A stretch of DNA of 64,000 nucleotides from the NCBI GenBank assembly GCA_001768515.1, contig MEOA01000043.1, positions 1 to 64,000 of the forward strand, given 5' to 3'. This DNA is from Bacteroidetes bacterium GWE2_42_24. Its GTDB lineage: Bacteria; Bacteroidota; Bacteroidia; Bacteroidales; TTA-H9. The position numbers were made by a program, and so were the translations under genes. Below the pieces are notes generated by a model that did no database searches, had not been told where the DNA came from, and saw nothing but the letters and a program-made list of their open reading frames with translations. Of the stretch, positions 1 to 9,552 are shown one piece after another (position 1 is the stretch's first letter; each line of letters begins with the position of its first letter).

Positions 1-182
1 ATCGTGGGGTGACAGACATAAATTTCTTTCTCTTCAGGCTTACTAAACTGTATGCTTAATATTACTCGCCCCCAGGTTTTGGTTGTGATCCGAAGGTTTA
101 GGGTTCCGGGTTCTTGCTGACAATTGTCTTAAGACTCACTACGGCTCCTGTTTTATGAAAAATGAATAGCGGATCGTGTAGT
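1..182. other. Left-edge non-coding stretch
   Basis: No convincing reading frame, promoter or repeat is visible between the window edge and the stop codon of ispD. It may be the downstream region of ispD. Confidence 0.4.
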
Positions 183-866
183 CTACCTGCGCTTGTTTTG
201 TAAGATTTGGAAAAGTGCCTCTGCAAGGATGATGTCATCGGTTGTGGTAATCTTTAGATTGGTCTTTTCTCCCTCGAAGAGTGCGATAGGATATCCTGCC
301 AGTTCCACCACTGAGGCGTCGTCGGTAAAGCAGTGCTGATAAGGTTGATTGTATGCCTCACGCAGGATTTCGCTTTTGAATATTTGTGGTGTTTGAACGA
401 TCTGGTAGTTATCCCTGTCGACTGGTGTTGACATCTTGGTCGTGAGTTTTCTGAGCGACTCAGTTACCGATATCACGGGAATAGCAGCACCCCGTTGTGC
501 TGCGAGGTGAAGACCCCGACTGATCAGTTCGGCAGAAACAAGTGGTCTGACCCCATCATGTATGGCGATGAGGAAGTCATCCGGAATTTCTTCCAGGGCG
601 TTTTTTACCGAAAAAAACCTTTCAGTACCGCCAGCGATGACCTGATGGCAGATCTCAAAACTATATTCCTTGCATAATTGAGTCCAAAGGGCGATAAAGG
701 TTTCGGGTAATACCAGCCGTATTTGCTGAAAGTCTTTGATTCCGGCAAATACAGCGAGTGTATGCATTAACACAGGTTTTCCCTGAAGGAGTTGAAATTG
801 TTTCGGGACGGCCCCTCCAAGCCGTTTTCCGGAACCTCCGGCTACGATGACAGCGATGGCATTCAT
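183..866 (-). CDS. ispD: 2-C-methyl-D-erythritol 4-phosphate cytidylyltransferase
   Basis: Cytosolic enzyme of the MEP isoprenoid pathway that forms CDP-methylerythritol from MEP and CTP. The protein begins MNAIAVIVAGGSGKRLG, the nucleotide-binding P-loop-like motif of IspD, followed by PKQF. The middle holds HDGVRPLVS and the C-terminal third holds the DDAS motif, all diagnostic of the family. At 227 aa it has the usual length. The start is placed at 866 rather than 881 because the preceding residues (MLLCN) are not part of the conserved fold. It lies downstream of queA on the same strand, but a strong hairpin separates them, so it is probably transcribed mostly on its own. Confidence 0.93.
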   Translation of the reverse strand: MNAIAVIVAGGSGKRLGGAVPKQFQLLQGKPVLMHTLAVFAGIKDFQQIRLVLPETFIALWTQLCKEYSFEICHQVIAGGTERFFSVKNALEEIPDDFLIAIHDGVRPLVSAELISRGLHLAAQRGAAIPVISVTESLRKLTTKMSTPVDRDNYQIVQTPQIFKSEILREAYNQPYQHCFTDDASVVELAGYPIALFEGEKTNLKITTTDDIILAEALFQILQNKRR

Positions 867-880
867 GTTACAAAGCAACA

Positions 881-919
881 AAAAAAAGAGCCGCGCTTGT
901 AAAAGGCGGCTCTTTTTTT
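881..919 (-). terminator. Hairpin terminator between queA and ispD
   Basis: An AAGAGCCGC / GGCGGCTCTT stem with a short A-rich loop, bounded by A and T runs on both sides. It can stop transcripts in either direction. Here it lies just after the queA stop codon and before ispD. Confidence 0.8.
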
Positions 920-931
920 GTCCGGAGGTTG

Positions 932-1981
932 TCAGATAATCAGCATGGCATCGCCATATGTGAAGAATTTGTACTTTTCCTCAACGGCTGTTTTGTAGGC
1001 CTTTATCAGCATATCGTAACCGGCAAAGGCAGCCACCATCATCATCATTGACGACATGGGAAGATGGAAGTTGGTGACGAGGGCATCGGCCACGGTGAAG
1101 TCATAAGGAGGGAAGATGAACTTGTTGGTCCAGCCACTGTATGTCTTTACATGACCGGAGATAGTAACCGCAGTTTCGATTGCTTTCATGGTAGTAGTTC
1201 CGATGGCGACTACTTTGGCACGGCTGTCTTTTGTATTATTGATGATTTCAACAGCTTTTTCGTTGACGTACATCTCTTCTGAATCCATTTTATGTTTGGT
1301 CAGGTCCTCGACTTCGATGTTACGGAAGTTGCCAAGTCCGGCATGGAGGGTAATTTCGGCGAAATGAACACCTTTTATCTCGAGTCTTTTCATCAGTTCA
1401 CGACTGAAGTGGAGGCCGGCAGTTGGTGCAGCAACGGCACCCTCATTTTTGGCGTAAATGGTCTGGTATCGGTCTTCATCTTCCGGTTCAACGGCTCGTT
1501 TGTGAATCTTGGGAAGGGGGGTTTCGCCTAAGCGCTGGATGGTCTTCTTAAAATCTTCATATGGGCCGTCAAAGAGGAAACGAAGTGTACGACCGCGGGA
1601 TGTTGTGTTGTCGATGACTTCGGCTACAAGGGAATCGTCATCACCGAAGTAAAGTTTGTTCCCGATACGGATTTTGCGGGCCGGATCGACTAGCACATCC
1701 CAAAGACGCGATTCCCGGTTTAGTTCCCTGAGTAGAAACACTTCTATTTTAGCACCAGTCTTCTCCTTTTCACCATAAAGGCGGGCAGGAAAAACTTTGG
1801 TGTCGTTCAGGACAAATACATCGCCATCATTGAAATAATCGATGATGTCGCGAAATTGTCTGTGTTCGATGGTCTGTGTTCGCCGGTTCACCACCATTAA
1901 CCGGGTTTCGTCACGATTAGCAGAAGGATAGTTGGAAATCAGTTCGTTGGGTAAGTTAAACTTGAACTGTGATAGTTTCAT
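932..1981 (-). CDS. queA: S-adenosylmethionine:tRNA ribosyltransferase-isomerase
   Basis: Catalyses transfer and isomerisation of the ribosyl group of SAM to preQ1 at tRNA position 34, giving epoxyqueuosine. The 349-aa protein has typical QueA features: N-terminal FDLP-like segment (FNLPNELIS), a central AAPTAGLHF motif, HAGLGNF, and a C-terminal TNFHLP segment. Length is normal for the family. A -7 box (TATCTTTG on the minus strand, 2017-2024) lies 36 bp upstream of the ATG. In many Bacteroidota queA follows truB; here truB is 8 kb away, so the usual cluster is broken up. Confidence 0.95.
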   Translation of the reverse strand: MKLSQFKFNLPNELISNYPSANRDETRLMVVNRRTQTIEHRQFRDIIDYFNDGDVFVLNDTKVFPARLYGEKEKTGAKIEVFLLRELNRESRLWDVLVDPARKIRIGNKLYFGDDDSLVAEVIDNTTSRGRTLRFLFDGPYEDFKKTIQRLGETPLPKIHKRAVEPEDEDRYQTIYAKNEGAVAAPTAGLHFSRELMKRLEIKGVHFAEITLHAGLGNFRNIEVEDLTKHKMDSEEMYVNEKAVEIINNTKDSRAKVVAIGTTTMKAIETAVTISGHVKTYSGWTNKFIFPPYDFTVADALVTNFHLPMSSMMMMVAAFAGYDMLIKAYKTAVEEKYKFFTYGDAMLII

Positions 1982-2016
1982 ATGTAATTAATTTGAAATT
2001 TTCCTCAAAAGCTGTG

Positions 2017-2048
2017 CAAAGATACTTTAATCGGGAGGCGTTGTCAAG
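2017..2048 (-). promoter_or_regulatory. Bacteroidota-type promoter of queA
   Basis: On the minus strand the -7 box reads TATCTTTG (2017-2024), with a CTTG -33-like element 20 bp upstream (2045-2048). Confidence 0.6.
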
Positions 2049-2187
2049 AGCAAGCTTATTCTTTTACAGGGCAATACGACGTGTTTCAGTTATATGGATG
2101 GCATTTTTTCCGAAATTTTTGTTGGGTATCAGAATAATAGATAGTAATATATTTCGGGTGTGAAATTTCAAACGATTGTGATTTCTT

Positions 2188-2219
2188 TTTGGCTGGCAAC
2201 CAATCTGTTTATATATTTG
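2188..2219 (+). promoter_or_regulatory. Bacteroidota promoter of the first C25 protease
   Basis: A -33 TTTG (2188-2191) is separated by 20 bp from a perfect -7 TATATTTG (2212-2219), the consensus layout of Bacteroidota primary-sigma promoters. It lies upstream of the ATG at 2272. Confidence 0.75.
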
Positions 2220-2271
2220 CAGTTTCTTGTTCTACCATTTTTCAGATTATCGATTCCAAATATTGTTCAAA

Positions 2272-4347
2272 ATGAGAAGATTGTGTTTGTTCCTGTTGCT
2301 GCTGGCATTTATGCCAGGGTTCTCGCAGGTGGTTACAGTTTCTTTTAAGTTTGACCAGCCTTCCGTTATAGACCATCAGGGATATCAACTGGTGGAGTGG
2401 CAAGGGATGCTCCAGTCAGCCATGCCCGGCGATCCCATGATTCCCTGGCAATCGGTTAGTGCTCTGCTTCCTCCGGGATGTGAGGCCACCAGTGTCGAGG
2501 TAATTCTTAGCCACCCTGAGCAGCTTGCAGGCACATTTTCATTATTTCCGAGGCAGTATTCACGCCCGATCTCTGAAGGGGTTTCTGGGAAATTTGTTAA
2601 AAACGAAACGGTTTATAATTCTAAATCGGTCTATCCGGCTGAGAAACATGGAAGAGTTTCGACCCATTTTTACAACGGACATGCCGTCGCTTTTACGGCT
2701 TTTTCACCGTTAGCTTATGTTCCTGCGTCGGGGCAGCTTACTTGGTACCGTGAGGCTGAAGTAACCCTGACATACACGACTACTGAAAAGGGGACTGCCG
2801 CACTTCGCAATTGTTCAGCTTCTGAAACTGTCTCTCAAACCCTCCGCCATTTGGTTCAGAATCCTGATGACACTGATTTGTACAATGCCTTTGATCAGAA
2901 AAGTAATCCTGTTGGCTTGCTCGTAATAACACCTGAAGGATATCAGGAGGGTTATGCTGCTTTGCTAGAGTATTATGCCACGTTGGGCATAACTTCGGAA
3001 ATCGTAACAACTGAAGATATTTACACCTCACAGACGGGTGTTGACAATCAGGAGAAGATACGTAATTACATCATTGGCCGGGTTCAAACTGACGGTGTAG
3101 ATTATCTGCTGTTGGGCGGTGATGTTGAACTGGTTCCGGCTCGTGGCCTTTTCTGTCAGGTGAACTCGCAGGGAAGTATTTATGAGGATATTTCCATTCC
3201 GGCCGATCTCTATTACTCCGCCCTTGATGGGACATGGAACGATAATGGTAACAACCTATGGGGCGAGCCAGACGAGGATGATTTGCTGCCTGATTTGGCT
3301 GTTGCCCGTCTTCCTTATGGGAATGTGGCAGAACAAACGAGGATGCTTCATAAGGTACTCAATTATCAGCAGAATCCAGTTGACGGCGAATTGACAAATA
3401 CTTTGATGGCAGGGGAAGACCTCTATTCAAATCCTCAGACCTGGGGAGCCGATTACCTCGAGATGCTGATTGGGCATCACGAAGACAATGGCTATACAAC
3501 AGATGGAATTCCTGAAGCCTTCCCGATACAAGAGATGTACGACCGGGATATGGGATATTGGTCAAAACGAGAACTTATAGACAAAATTAACACTGGGATG
3601 ACTTTTATCCATCATTCCGGACACAGTAATGTTGACTATGCATTGAGGATGAGTATCGGGGATATTACAGATGCAAATTTCAATATGGTTAATGGTGTCG
3701 ACCATAATTATTGCCTGATCTATACACATGGTTGTATTTGTGGTGCCTTCGATGCCAGCGATTGTATCGCCGAAGAGATGCTCAAAATTCAGAATTTCGT
3801 CGTAGCCGGATCGTTTAACAGCCGTTATGGCTGGTTCAATGAAGGACAAACAGAAGGGCCATCGTTACATCTGCACAGAGAATTTGTGAATGCCCTGTAC
3901 ACCTTAGGCATCGACCGGATTGGACAGACACAGGTTCAATCGAAAATAGCTACTGCTCCATGGGTTGAGGCTCCCGGACAGTGGGAGGACGGAGCCCTTC
4001 GCTGGTGTTTTTACGACAACAATATCTTTGGCGATGCAGCCATGAAGATACATACCGATAATTACACATCCATTGATGAGTCTATCGGTAAAACAAAACT
4101 TGATATCTTTCCTAATCCTGCTAATGACTTCATCAGGTTGTCGGTTCCGGTTGAAAGTGGAAATCTTGAATCAGTTAAAATCTACGACTTAAGTGGTAAA
4201 ATGGTGACCAACATCCATTTTAGTTTAGCAAAAATATCTACCTTTGAGGTTCGAATAGAACTGAATACGCTTCCTAATGGGACATATATCCTCAGGGCTG
4301 AGACACAGAAAGCCGTCTTTTCCAATACATTAACCATCGTGAGATGA
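2272..4347 (+). CDS. Gingipain-like C25 family cysteine protease, T9SS cargo
   Basis: Predicted secreted cysteine protease. The N-terminus MRRLCLFLLLLAFMPGFSQ is a Sec signal peptide, so the start is taken at 2272; upstream codons would lie next to the promoter. A propeptide-like beta-rich region follows. The Peptidase_C25 domain includes HHSGHSN (about residue 446), holding the likely catalytic His, and THGCICGAFD (about 486), holding the likely nucleophile Cys. The last 80 residues form a T9SS type A sorting domain beginning LDIFPNPANDF and ending in a short basic tail, so the protein should cross the outer membrane by the Por system and be anchored or released. The mature protein is about 670 aa. 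The next gene encodes a larger C25 homologue, suggesting tandem duplication or a functional pair. Confidence 0.88.
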   Translation: MRRLCLFLLLLAFMPGFSQVVTVSFKFDQPSVIDHQGYQLVEWQGMLQSAMPGDPMIPWQSVSALLPPGCEATSVEVILSHPEQLAGTFSLFPRQYSRPISEGVSGKFVKNETVYNSKSVYPAEKHGRVSTHFYNGHAVAFTAFSPLAYVPASGQLTWYREAEVTLTYTTTEKGTAALRNCSASETVSQTLRHLVQNPDDTDLYNAFDQKSNPVGLLVITPEGYQEGYAALLEYYATLGITSEIVTTEDIYTSQTGVDNQEKIRNYIIGRVQTDGVDYLLLGGDVELVPARGLFCQVNSQGSIYEDISIPADLYYSALDGTWNDNGNNLWGEPDEDDLLPDLAVARLPYGNVAEQTRMLHKVLNYQQNPVDGELTNTLMAGEDLYSNPQTWGADYLEMLIGHHEDNGYTTDGIPEAFPIQEMYDRDMGYWSKRELIDKINTGMTFIHHSGHSNVDYALRMSIGDITDANFNMVNGVDHNYCLIYTHGCICGAFDASDCIAEEMLKIQNFVVAGSFNSRYGWFNEGQTEGPSLHLHREFVNALYTLGIDRIGQTQVQSKIATAPWVEAPGQWEDGALRWCFYDNNIFGDAAMKIHTDNYTSIDESIGKTKLDIFPNPANDFIRLSVPVESGNLESVKIYDLSGKMVTNIHFSLAKISTFEVRIELNTLPNGTYILRAETQKAVFSNTLTIVR

Positions 4348-4417
4348 TGATTGTGATATCGCAATGAACAAATTCAATCTATCCAATTTTTATATTCAAT
4401 TCTTACCAACTGCTGTT

Positions 4418-7400
4418 ATGAATAAAATGTTTACACGTAGTTATTTTTTAAGAGTTCTTTCCCTGATGATGGTACTTGCCATCACAGGAATGCAACTCTC
4501 AGCTCAGACCATTCGCTTCAGCGATTCATGGTCGCACAAGGGATTCACACTGGTGGAATCCAAAACCTCCAACATAACTGTTGATTACTCCGTAGAGGAG
4601 TTCACCCTTACGCCAACCGACGTAAAAGGAGAGCAGATGGTCAATGTGGAGCTTCCTGGTGTTTTTCTTCCCGGTGACGAAGGTGCCCCCAATCTTCCCG
4701 GTGAAGCCCGTTATATTGCCATTCCTTCGGGTGCACAGGCATCGGTTAGAATTATAGCCGAACGGGTTGAAATCTACGAGAATGTGAATGTTGCCCCCTC
4801 AATGCGTATTCCGCTTGATGGTGACAACAGCCCTATCGTGATAGAGAAAAATCCTCAACTTTATTCAGAAAATGCATTCTATCCAGCCCAACCGGTGAAA
4901 ATCAGCGAAGTGATGCCAATTCGTGGCGTTGATGTGGTGATGCTTGGTGTCACTCCATTCCAGTATAATCCTGTTACCAAACAGCTGAAGGTATACCGCG
5001 ATTTACAGATTCAGATTGAAAACATTGGTGGTAATGGTCAGTTTGGAGATGTTGCCTACCGCAACCGTTTCTGGGATCCTATCCTCAGCGACTATGTCAT
5101 GAATTTCTCAAGCCTTCCTGCTGTTAACTACAGTGATCGTTATGCCCGTCATTATAATTCAGATGATGACGAATGTGAATATGTCATCATTACCCCTACT
5201 GGTGAAGATTTCGTAAGATGGGCCGATAGTATCCGTATTTTCCGCACAGAGCAGGGTATCATCACGAAGGTGTTCACTGTTGACGAAGTAGGTGGCAACA
5301 CCACCACTGCCATCGAGAATTTTATTAACAACGCATATAACAACTGGACATTGAAACCAGTTGCCTGTCTGCTTCTCGGTGATTATGGAACCGATGGGGC
5401 GAAGAATATCATGTCGCCTATCTATAACAACTACTGTGTATCCGATAATATTTATGCCGACATCGTAGGAAATGACATGATGCCCGATGTGTGTTTCTCG
5501 CGTATAACAGCCAATAACAATGATCAGTTAACGGTCATGGTTACAAAATTCCTCAATTATGAGCGTAACCCCCCAACCAGTGCTGATTTCTACAATCACC
5601 CAATTACTGCTTTAGGATGGCAGACAGAACGCTGGTTCCAGATTTGTTCAGAAACAGTAGGAGGATACTTTAAGTATGTACAGGGGAAGGAACCTGTGCG
5701 TATCAATAAGGTTTATGAAGGAACTCCCGGATCTGTATGGTCAACTGCTACCAATACCAATACTGTTGTTAATTATTTTGGTCCGAATGGGCTGAACTAC
5801 ATTCCTCAATCCCCCGCAACCCTCGGTGGCTGGGATGGCGGTAATGCTACTATGGTTAATAATGCCATCAATGCTGGTGCCTTTATCCTTCAGCATCGTG
5901 ACCACGGAATGGAAACCGGTTGGGGCGAACCCAGCTATACCAATACCAACATTAATGGATGTCAGAATACAGATCTTACCTTTGTCATGACTATTAACTG
6001 CCTGACCGGTAAGTATAACTGGGGAAGTGAGTGCTTCGTTGAAAAATTCCATCGTCACACAAAGTTTGGTTTAAATTCTGGCGCTTTTGGTCTTATTGCT
6101 CCTTCTGAAGTATCTTATTCGTTCGTAAACGATACCTATGTATGGGGTGTTTATGATAACTGGTTTCCCGATTTCATGCCCGATTATACTTCTACTCCAT
6201 TGCCACGTGGTATCCTTCCCTGTTTCGGTCAGGCAGCCGGTAAGTACTTCCTGAAACAGAGTAACTGGCCTTACAATACCAATAACAAAGCCGTTACTTA
6301 TGCTTTGTTCCACCACCATGGGGAGTGTTTCAGTGTAATCTACTCTGAAGTTCCCCAGACGCTTACCGTGACTCATCCTTCTGAAGTTTATGAGAACACA
6401 CCAACCCTTACTGTCAATGCTACTGAAGGCAGTACCATCGCCCTCACACTTGACGGCCAAATCATTGGTTGTGAGGTGGCTACTCCAGCTGGTGTGACTT
6501 TCACACTTCCTGTAATAACCGCCGGTCAGAAGCTTGTTGTGGTTGGAACCATGACCAACTATTTCCGTTACAGAGCCGAAATCGATGTGGTTACTGATGT
6601 TCTGGCTGCCAACTTTACCGCTCAGGAAACTCATTTCTGTAATGAAGGTTCAGCCAGCTTCACTGATCTTTCTTCCGGCCAGCCTACAGGTTGGCAATGG
6701 ACATTTGAAGGTGGTAGTCCGGCTACTTCTACCGTACAGAATCCTACCGGAATCACCTATGCAACCCCGGGCGAATACACCGTGTCTCTCACCGTGTCGA
6801 AAGATGGCGAAACAGATACTTATATGGCTCCAGCATACATTAAGCTTGGAACAACTCCTGCTGAGCCTGTAGCTGAAAGTGCTGGTGCCTGCGTTGGAAA
6901 TGCCATTCCCGATCTTACAGCTCAGGGTGAAGGTGTTAAATGGTATACCGATGAAGCCCTCACGCAACTTGTGAATGAAGGCCCCATTTATGCCACAGAA
7001 CAGACTGAAACAGGTGTTTATACCTATTATGTTACCCAGACCATTGGTGGTTGCGAAAGCCCCGCAGCTGTTGCCACGCTTACCATCAGCAACTTCCCCG
7101 CTGTTGTGTTTGAACCGGTAGCCCCTGTCTGTATAAATACAACTCCGTTCATCATCACTGCCGTTACCCCTCAGGGCGGTGTGTTTACAGGAAATGCTAT
7201 CAATACTAATGGTGAATTTGATGCTTCACTGGTTGGTGTTGGCGATCAGATTGTTTCCTATACCTATGAAAATGAATTTGGTTGTGCAACCACTGTCGAT
7301 CAGACTGTAACCGTGAAGGATATTCCTGAAGTTTCGATGGCTGCCCTCAGCCCTGTATGTCAGGAGTCGGCCCCCATTACCCTTACTGGTGGTTTACCTG

Positions 7401-8053
7401 AAGGTGGTGTATATAGTGGAGAAGGTGTTGAAAATGGCATCTTCACACCGAATGTAGCTGGTGATATCGCTATTGGTTATACTGTATCCGATGAAACTGG
7501 TTGTACCAACACCGCTATTCAGAATATTACCGTGAATGCCCTTCCGGTTGTTAGCTTCGTAGCCGATACGACCCTTTGCCACAATGAATCCGTGGTTCTC
7601 GATGCTACAAATGAAGGTGCTGTCTATCTGTGGTCAACCGGAGCAACTTCCCCGTTGGTTGAAATCGATAGCACAGGCGTTGGTCTGCATGGTGTTCGCA
7701 ACATCACAGTTGAGATTACTTCAGCTCAGGGTTGTGTAAAGAGCGGCGCATCGGTAATTACCTTTGAAGATTGCACCGGTGTTAACGAAATCACCGGAAT
7801 CAGCAATCTCCGTCTGTTTCCCAACCCAACTCAGGGGATGGTGACTCTCGAACTGACTGCACGTAATAAGACTGATCTTAGAATTACTATCGTCAATGCC
7901 CAGGGTAACAGGGTGTTCGAAAGCAGTCGTCTCGATGTGAACGGTCAATTCTCGACCCGATTCAACCTGAGTAACCTTGCCGATGGTGTTTACTTCGTAA
8001 TGATCGAGGGCAATGGTAAAACCGTAACCCAGAAGATGGTGGTAAGGAAATAA
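4418..8053 (+). CDS. Large gingipain-like C25 protease with PKD domain, T9SS cargo
   Basis: A 1211-aa secreted protease. The signal peptide begins MNKMFTRSYFL and ends near LSAQ; the ATG at 4418 is preferred over 4364 because it puts the hydrophobic core close to the N-terminus. A gingipain propeptide-like region ends near the VIITPTGEDFVRWADS segment. The C25 catalytic segment has QHRDHG (about residue 492) and a TINCLTG Cys (about 527). It is followed by an Ig-like segment, a PKD domain (WQWTFEGG, about 750-795) and several Cys-containing Ig/adhesin repeats (PVCINTTPF, PVCQESAPI, TTLCHNESV). The C-terminus (about 1131-1211, starting LRLFPNPTQG) is a T9SS type A sorting domain. It lies 70 bp after the first protease, probably in the same transcript, and ends at a strong terminator. 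Confidence 0.88.
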   Translation: MNKMFTRSYFLRVLSLMMVLAITGMQLSAQTIRFSDSWSHKGFTLVESKTSNITVDYSVEEFTLTPTDVKGEQMVNVELPGVFLPGDEGAPNLPGEARYIAIPSGAQASVRIIAERVEIYENVNVAPSMRIPLDGDNSPIVIEKNPQLYSENAFYPAQPVKISEVMPIRGVDVVMLGVTPFQYNPVTKQLKVYRDLQIQIENIGGNGQFGDVAYRNRFWDPILSDYVMNFSSLPAVNYSDRYARHYNSDDDECEYVIITPTGEDFVRWADSIRIFRTEQGIITKVFTVDEVGGNTTTAIENFINNAYNNWTLKPVACLLLGDYGTDGAKNIMSPIYNNYCVSDNIYADIVGNDMMPDVCFSRITANNNDQLTVMVTKFLNYERNPPTSADFYNHPITALGWQTERWFQICSETVGGYFKYVQGKEPVRINKVYEGTPGSVWSTATNTNTVVNYFGPNGLNYIPQSPATLGGWDGGNATMVNNAINAGAFILQHRDHGMETGWGEPSYTNTNINGCQNTDLTFVMTINCLTGKYNWGSECFVEKFHRHTKFGLNSGAFGLIAPSEVSYSFVNDTYVWGVYDNWFPDFMPDYTSTPLPRGILPCFGQAAGKYFLKQSNWPYNTNNKAVTYALFHHHGECFSVIYSEVPQTLTVTHPSEVYENTPTLTVNATEGSTIALTLDGQIIGCEVATPAGVTFTLPVITAGQKLVVVGTMTNYFRYRAEIDVVTDVLAANFTAQETHFCNEGSASFTDLSSGQPTGWQWTFEGGSPATSTVQNPTGITYATPGEYTVSLTVSKDGETDTYMAPAYIKLGTTPAEPVAESAGACVGNAIPDLTAQGEGVKWYTDEALTQLVNEGPIYATEQTETGVYTYYVTQTIGGCESPAAVATLTISNFPAVVFEPVAPVCINTTPFIITAVTPQGGVFTGNAINTNGEFDASLVGVGDQIVSYTYENEFGCATTVDQTVTVKDIPEVSMAALSPVCQESAPITLTGGLPEGGVYSGEGVENGIFTPNVAGDIAIGYTVSDETGCTNTAIQNITVNALPVVSFVADTTLCHNESVVLDATNEGAVYLWSTGATSPLVEIDSTGVGLHGVRNITVEITSAQGCVKSGASVITFEDCTGVNEITGISNLRLFPNPTQGMVTLELTARNKTDLRITIVNAQGNRVFESSRLDVNGQFSTRFNLSNLADGVYFVMIEGNGKTVTQKMVVRK

Positions 8054-8075
8054 TTTCTGCTGCTATTGTTAAAAG

Positions 8076-8105
8076 AAGCCCCGGAATATCTTCGGGGCTT
8101 TTTTT
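8076..8105 (+). terminator. Rho-independent terminator after the C25 protease pair
   Basis: Perfect 8-bp GC-rich stem (AAGCCCCG / CGGGGCTT) with a 9-nt loop, followed by a run of T. Confidence 0.9.
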
Positions 8106-8151
8106 ATAATCTGTTTACAGATGTTCAGGGTATTCAGCGAGATTTATTTTC

Positions 8152-8159
8152 TACCTTTG
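8152..8159 (+). promoter_or_regulatory. -7 box of ftsX
   Basis: TACCTTTG lies 9 bp before the ATG at 8169, implying a very short leader. The -33 position has only a weak TTCA-like match. Confidence 0.6.
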
Positions 8160-8168
8160 CATTCTTAT

Positions 8169-9047
8169 ATGGCTCAACACGAAGAAAAATATACCCGACG
8201 GCGTCTGGCGTCGTCCTATTTTACCACCATCGTTAGTATATCGCTGGTGCTGTTCCTTTTGGGAACAGTCGGGCTGGTGTTGTTATACGCCCAGCGCTTA
8301 TCCCAGCATGTGAAGGAAAACATTGGTGTATCTGTGAGCATCCGTGATGGCGTCAGGGAATCGGAAGTGTTAAAGCTTCAGAAAAAGCTTGATGCTATGC
8401 CATGGGTGAAGAGCACACGTTACATAACCGCCGAGGAGGCCGCGAAAGATTTATCGGTAGACTTGGGAGAAGACTTTGTCGGTTTCCTCGGATTTAACCC
8501 CCTGTTACCTTCTATTGAGGTGAAAATGAATGCCGGCTGGGCCAATATGGACAGCATTCCTGCACTTGAAAGGAAAATAATCGCTGAACCTGAGGTAAAA
8601 GAAGTTCAATACCAGAAATCGCTTATCAACCTTGTGAATGAAAATGTAAGACGAATCAGTCTGGTCTTATTTGGTTTTAGTGCGTTACTGATGGTCATTG
8701 CCTTTGCCCTGATCAATAACACCATACGGCTATCAGTCTATTCACGCCGATTCCTCATCCGTACTATGCTGCTGGTTGGGGCCACTCAGGCTTATGTGCA
8801 ACGTCCTTTCTTGATTAAAGGGGTTTTACAGGGCGTAGCCGGATCTCTGGTCGCTATTTTACTGTTGATAAGCCTGCTTATTTATGGCAGCCGTGAGTTG
8901 CCCGACCTGATCTCTCTTGCTGAGTTGAACCTTTACCTGATACTGTTTGGCATCGTATTGTTTTTGGGAATCGCACTTTCATGGATTTCCAATTATCTGG
9001 CAGTAAGAAAATATCTGCGCATCGACCCCGATAATTTATACTTTTAA
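8169..9047 (+). CDS. ftsX: Cell-division ABC transporter permease FtsX
   Basis: Inner-membrane partner of FtsE that couples divisome activity to peptidoglycan hydrolases. The 292-aa protein starts MAQHEEKYTRRRL. It has TM1 at about residues 19-44, a periplasmic ECD (about 45-165, with the typical PWVKSTRYITAEEA segment), and three C-terminal TM helices within the FtsX domain. The ATG at 8169 is chosen because the promoter lies inside the longer frame. FtsE is not adjacent, which is usual in Bacteroidota. It heads the ftsX-DUF3098-uppP-truB cluster. Confidence 0.93.
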   Translation: MAQHEEKYTRRRLASSYFTTIVSISLVLFLLGTVGLVLLYAQRLSQHVKENIGVSVSIRDGVRESEVLKLQKKLDAMPWVKSTRYITAEEAAKDLSVDLGEDFVGFLGFNPLLPSIEVKMNAGWANMDSIPALERKIIAEPEVKEVQYQKSLINLVNENVRRISLVLFGFSALLMVIAFALINNTIRLSVYSRRFLIRTMLLVGATQAYVQRPFLIKGVLQGVAGSLVAILLLISLLIYGSRELPDLISLAELNLYLILFGIVLFLGIALSWISNYLAVRKYLRIDPDNLYF

Positions 9048-9058
9048 ATACCCATAAT

Positions 9059-9337
9059 ATGGTACTCAGAGAGACGAAAAAGAACGAACAGCCCGAACTG
9101 ACTCCTGAAAGGCAGGGTCGCGATTTTGCCTTTGGCAGATTGAATTACATCCTGTTGCTCTGTTCAGTTGGCCTGTTACTGATAGGTTTTATACTCATGG
9201 TTGGGGGCGGAAGCACTGATCCCAATGTGTTTAGTTATAATTTGTTTAGCTTCCAACGACTTACCCTGTCGCCCATCCTCATCATCACGGGCTTCGTAGT
9301 GGGACTGTTTGCTATTATGATGAAGCCGAAGGATTAG
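9059..9337 (+). CDS. DUF3098 small membrane protein
   Basis: A 92-aa protein with a charged N-terminus, the FAFGRLNYILL entry motif and two TM helices (about 30-47 and 70-87) joined by the GGGSTDPNVF...NLFSFQRLTLSPI loop, the hallmark of DUF3098. It lies 11 bp after ftsX and is very likely cotranscribed. The family is Bacteroidota-specific and almost always sits between ftsX and uppP, which suggests an unassigned role in envelope or division processes. Confidence 0.88.
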   Translation: MVLRETKKNEQPELTPERQGRDFAFGRLNYILLLCSVGLLLIGFILMVGGGSTDPNVFSYNLFSFQRLTLSPILIITGFVVGLFAIMMKPKD

Positions 9338-9357
9338 GTTATTGGCCTTCTGTGTAG

Positions 9358-9423
9358 TGTATGTCATAGTGCGAAGTACTTCATATGCCTTTCGCATAAC
9401 ATTTTTACATGATATGACATACA
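9358..9423. promoter_or_regulatory. 11-bp inverted repeat upstream of uppP
   Basis: Perfect arms TGTATGTCATA (9358-9368) and TATGACATACA (9413-9423) enclose 44 nt that themselves contain the palindrome GAAGTACTTC and a TATG/CATA stem. It ends 9 bp before the uppP -7 box. It could be an operator, or a terminator-like structure after DUF3098, though no T run follows. Confidence 0.5.
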
Positions 9424-9432
9424 TGCCCGGTT

Positions 9433-9440
9433 TAGGTTTG
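9433..9440 (+). promoter_or_regulatory. -7 box of uppP
   Basis: TAGGTTTG matches the Bacteroidota consensus and implies a leader of about 105 nt before the uppP ATG at 9553. No good -33 TTTG is visible, because that place is taken by the inverted repeat. Confidence 0.5.
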
Positions 9441-9552
9441 CGTAAATAAATCTTCGCTCAACCCGGCTGATGCATGAAGCATTTTCACCCCTTCCTCATT
9501 TAATCGCCCCGATCGGCTAAACGTTGCCAGAAACGGGAAACAAGAAATTATA

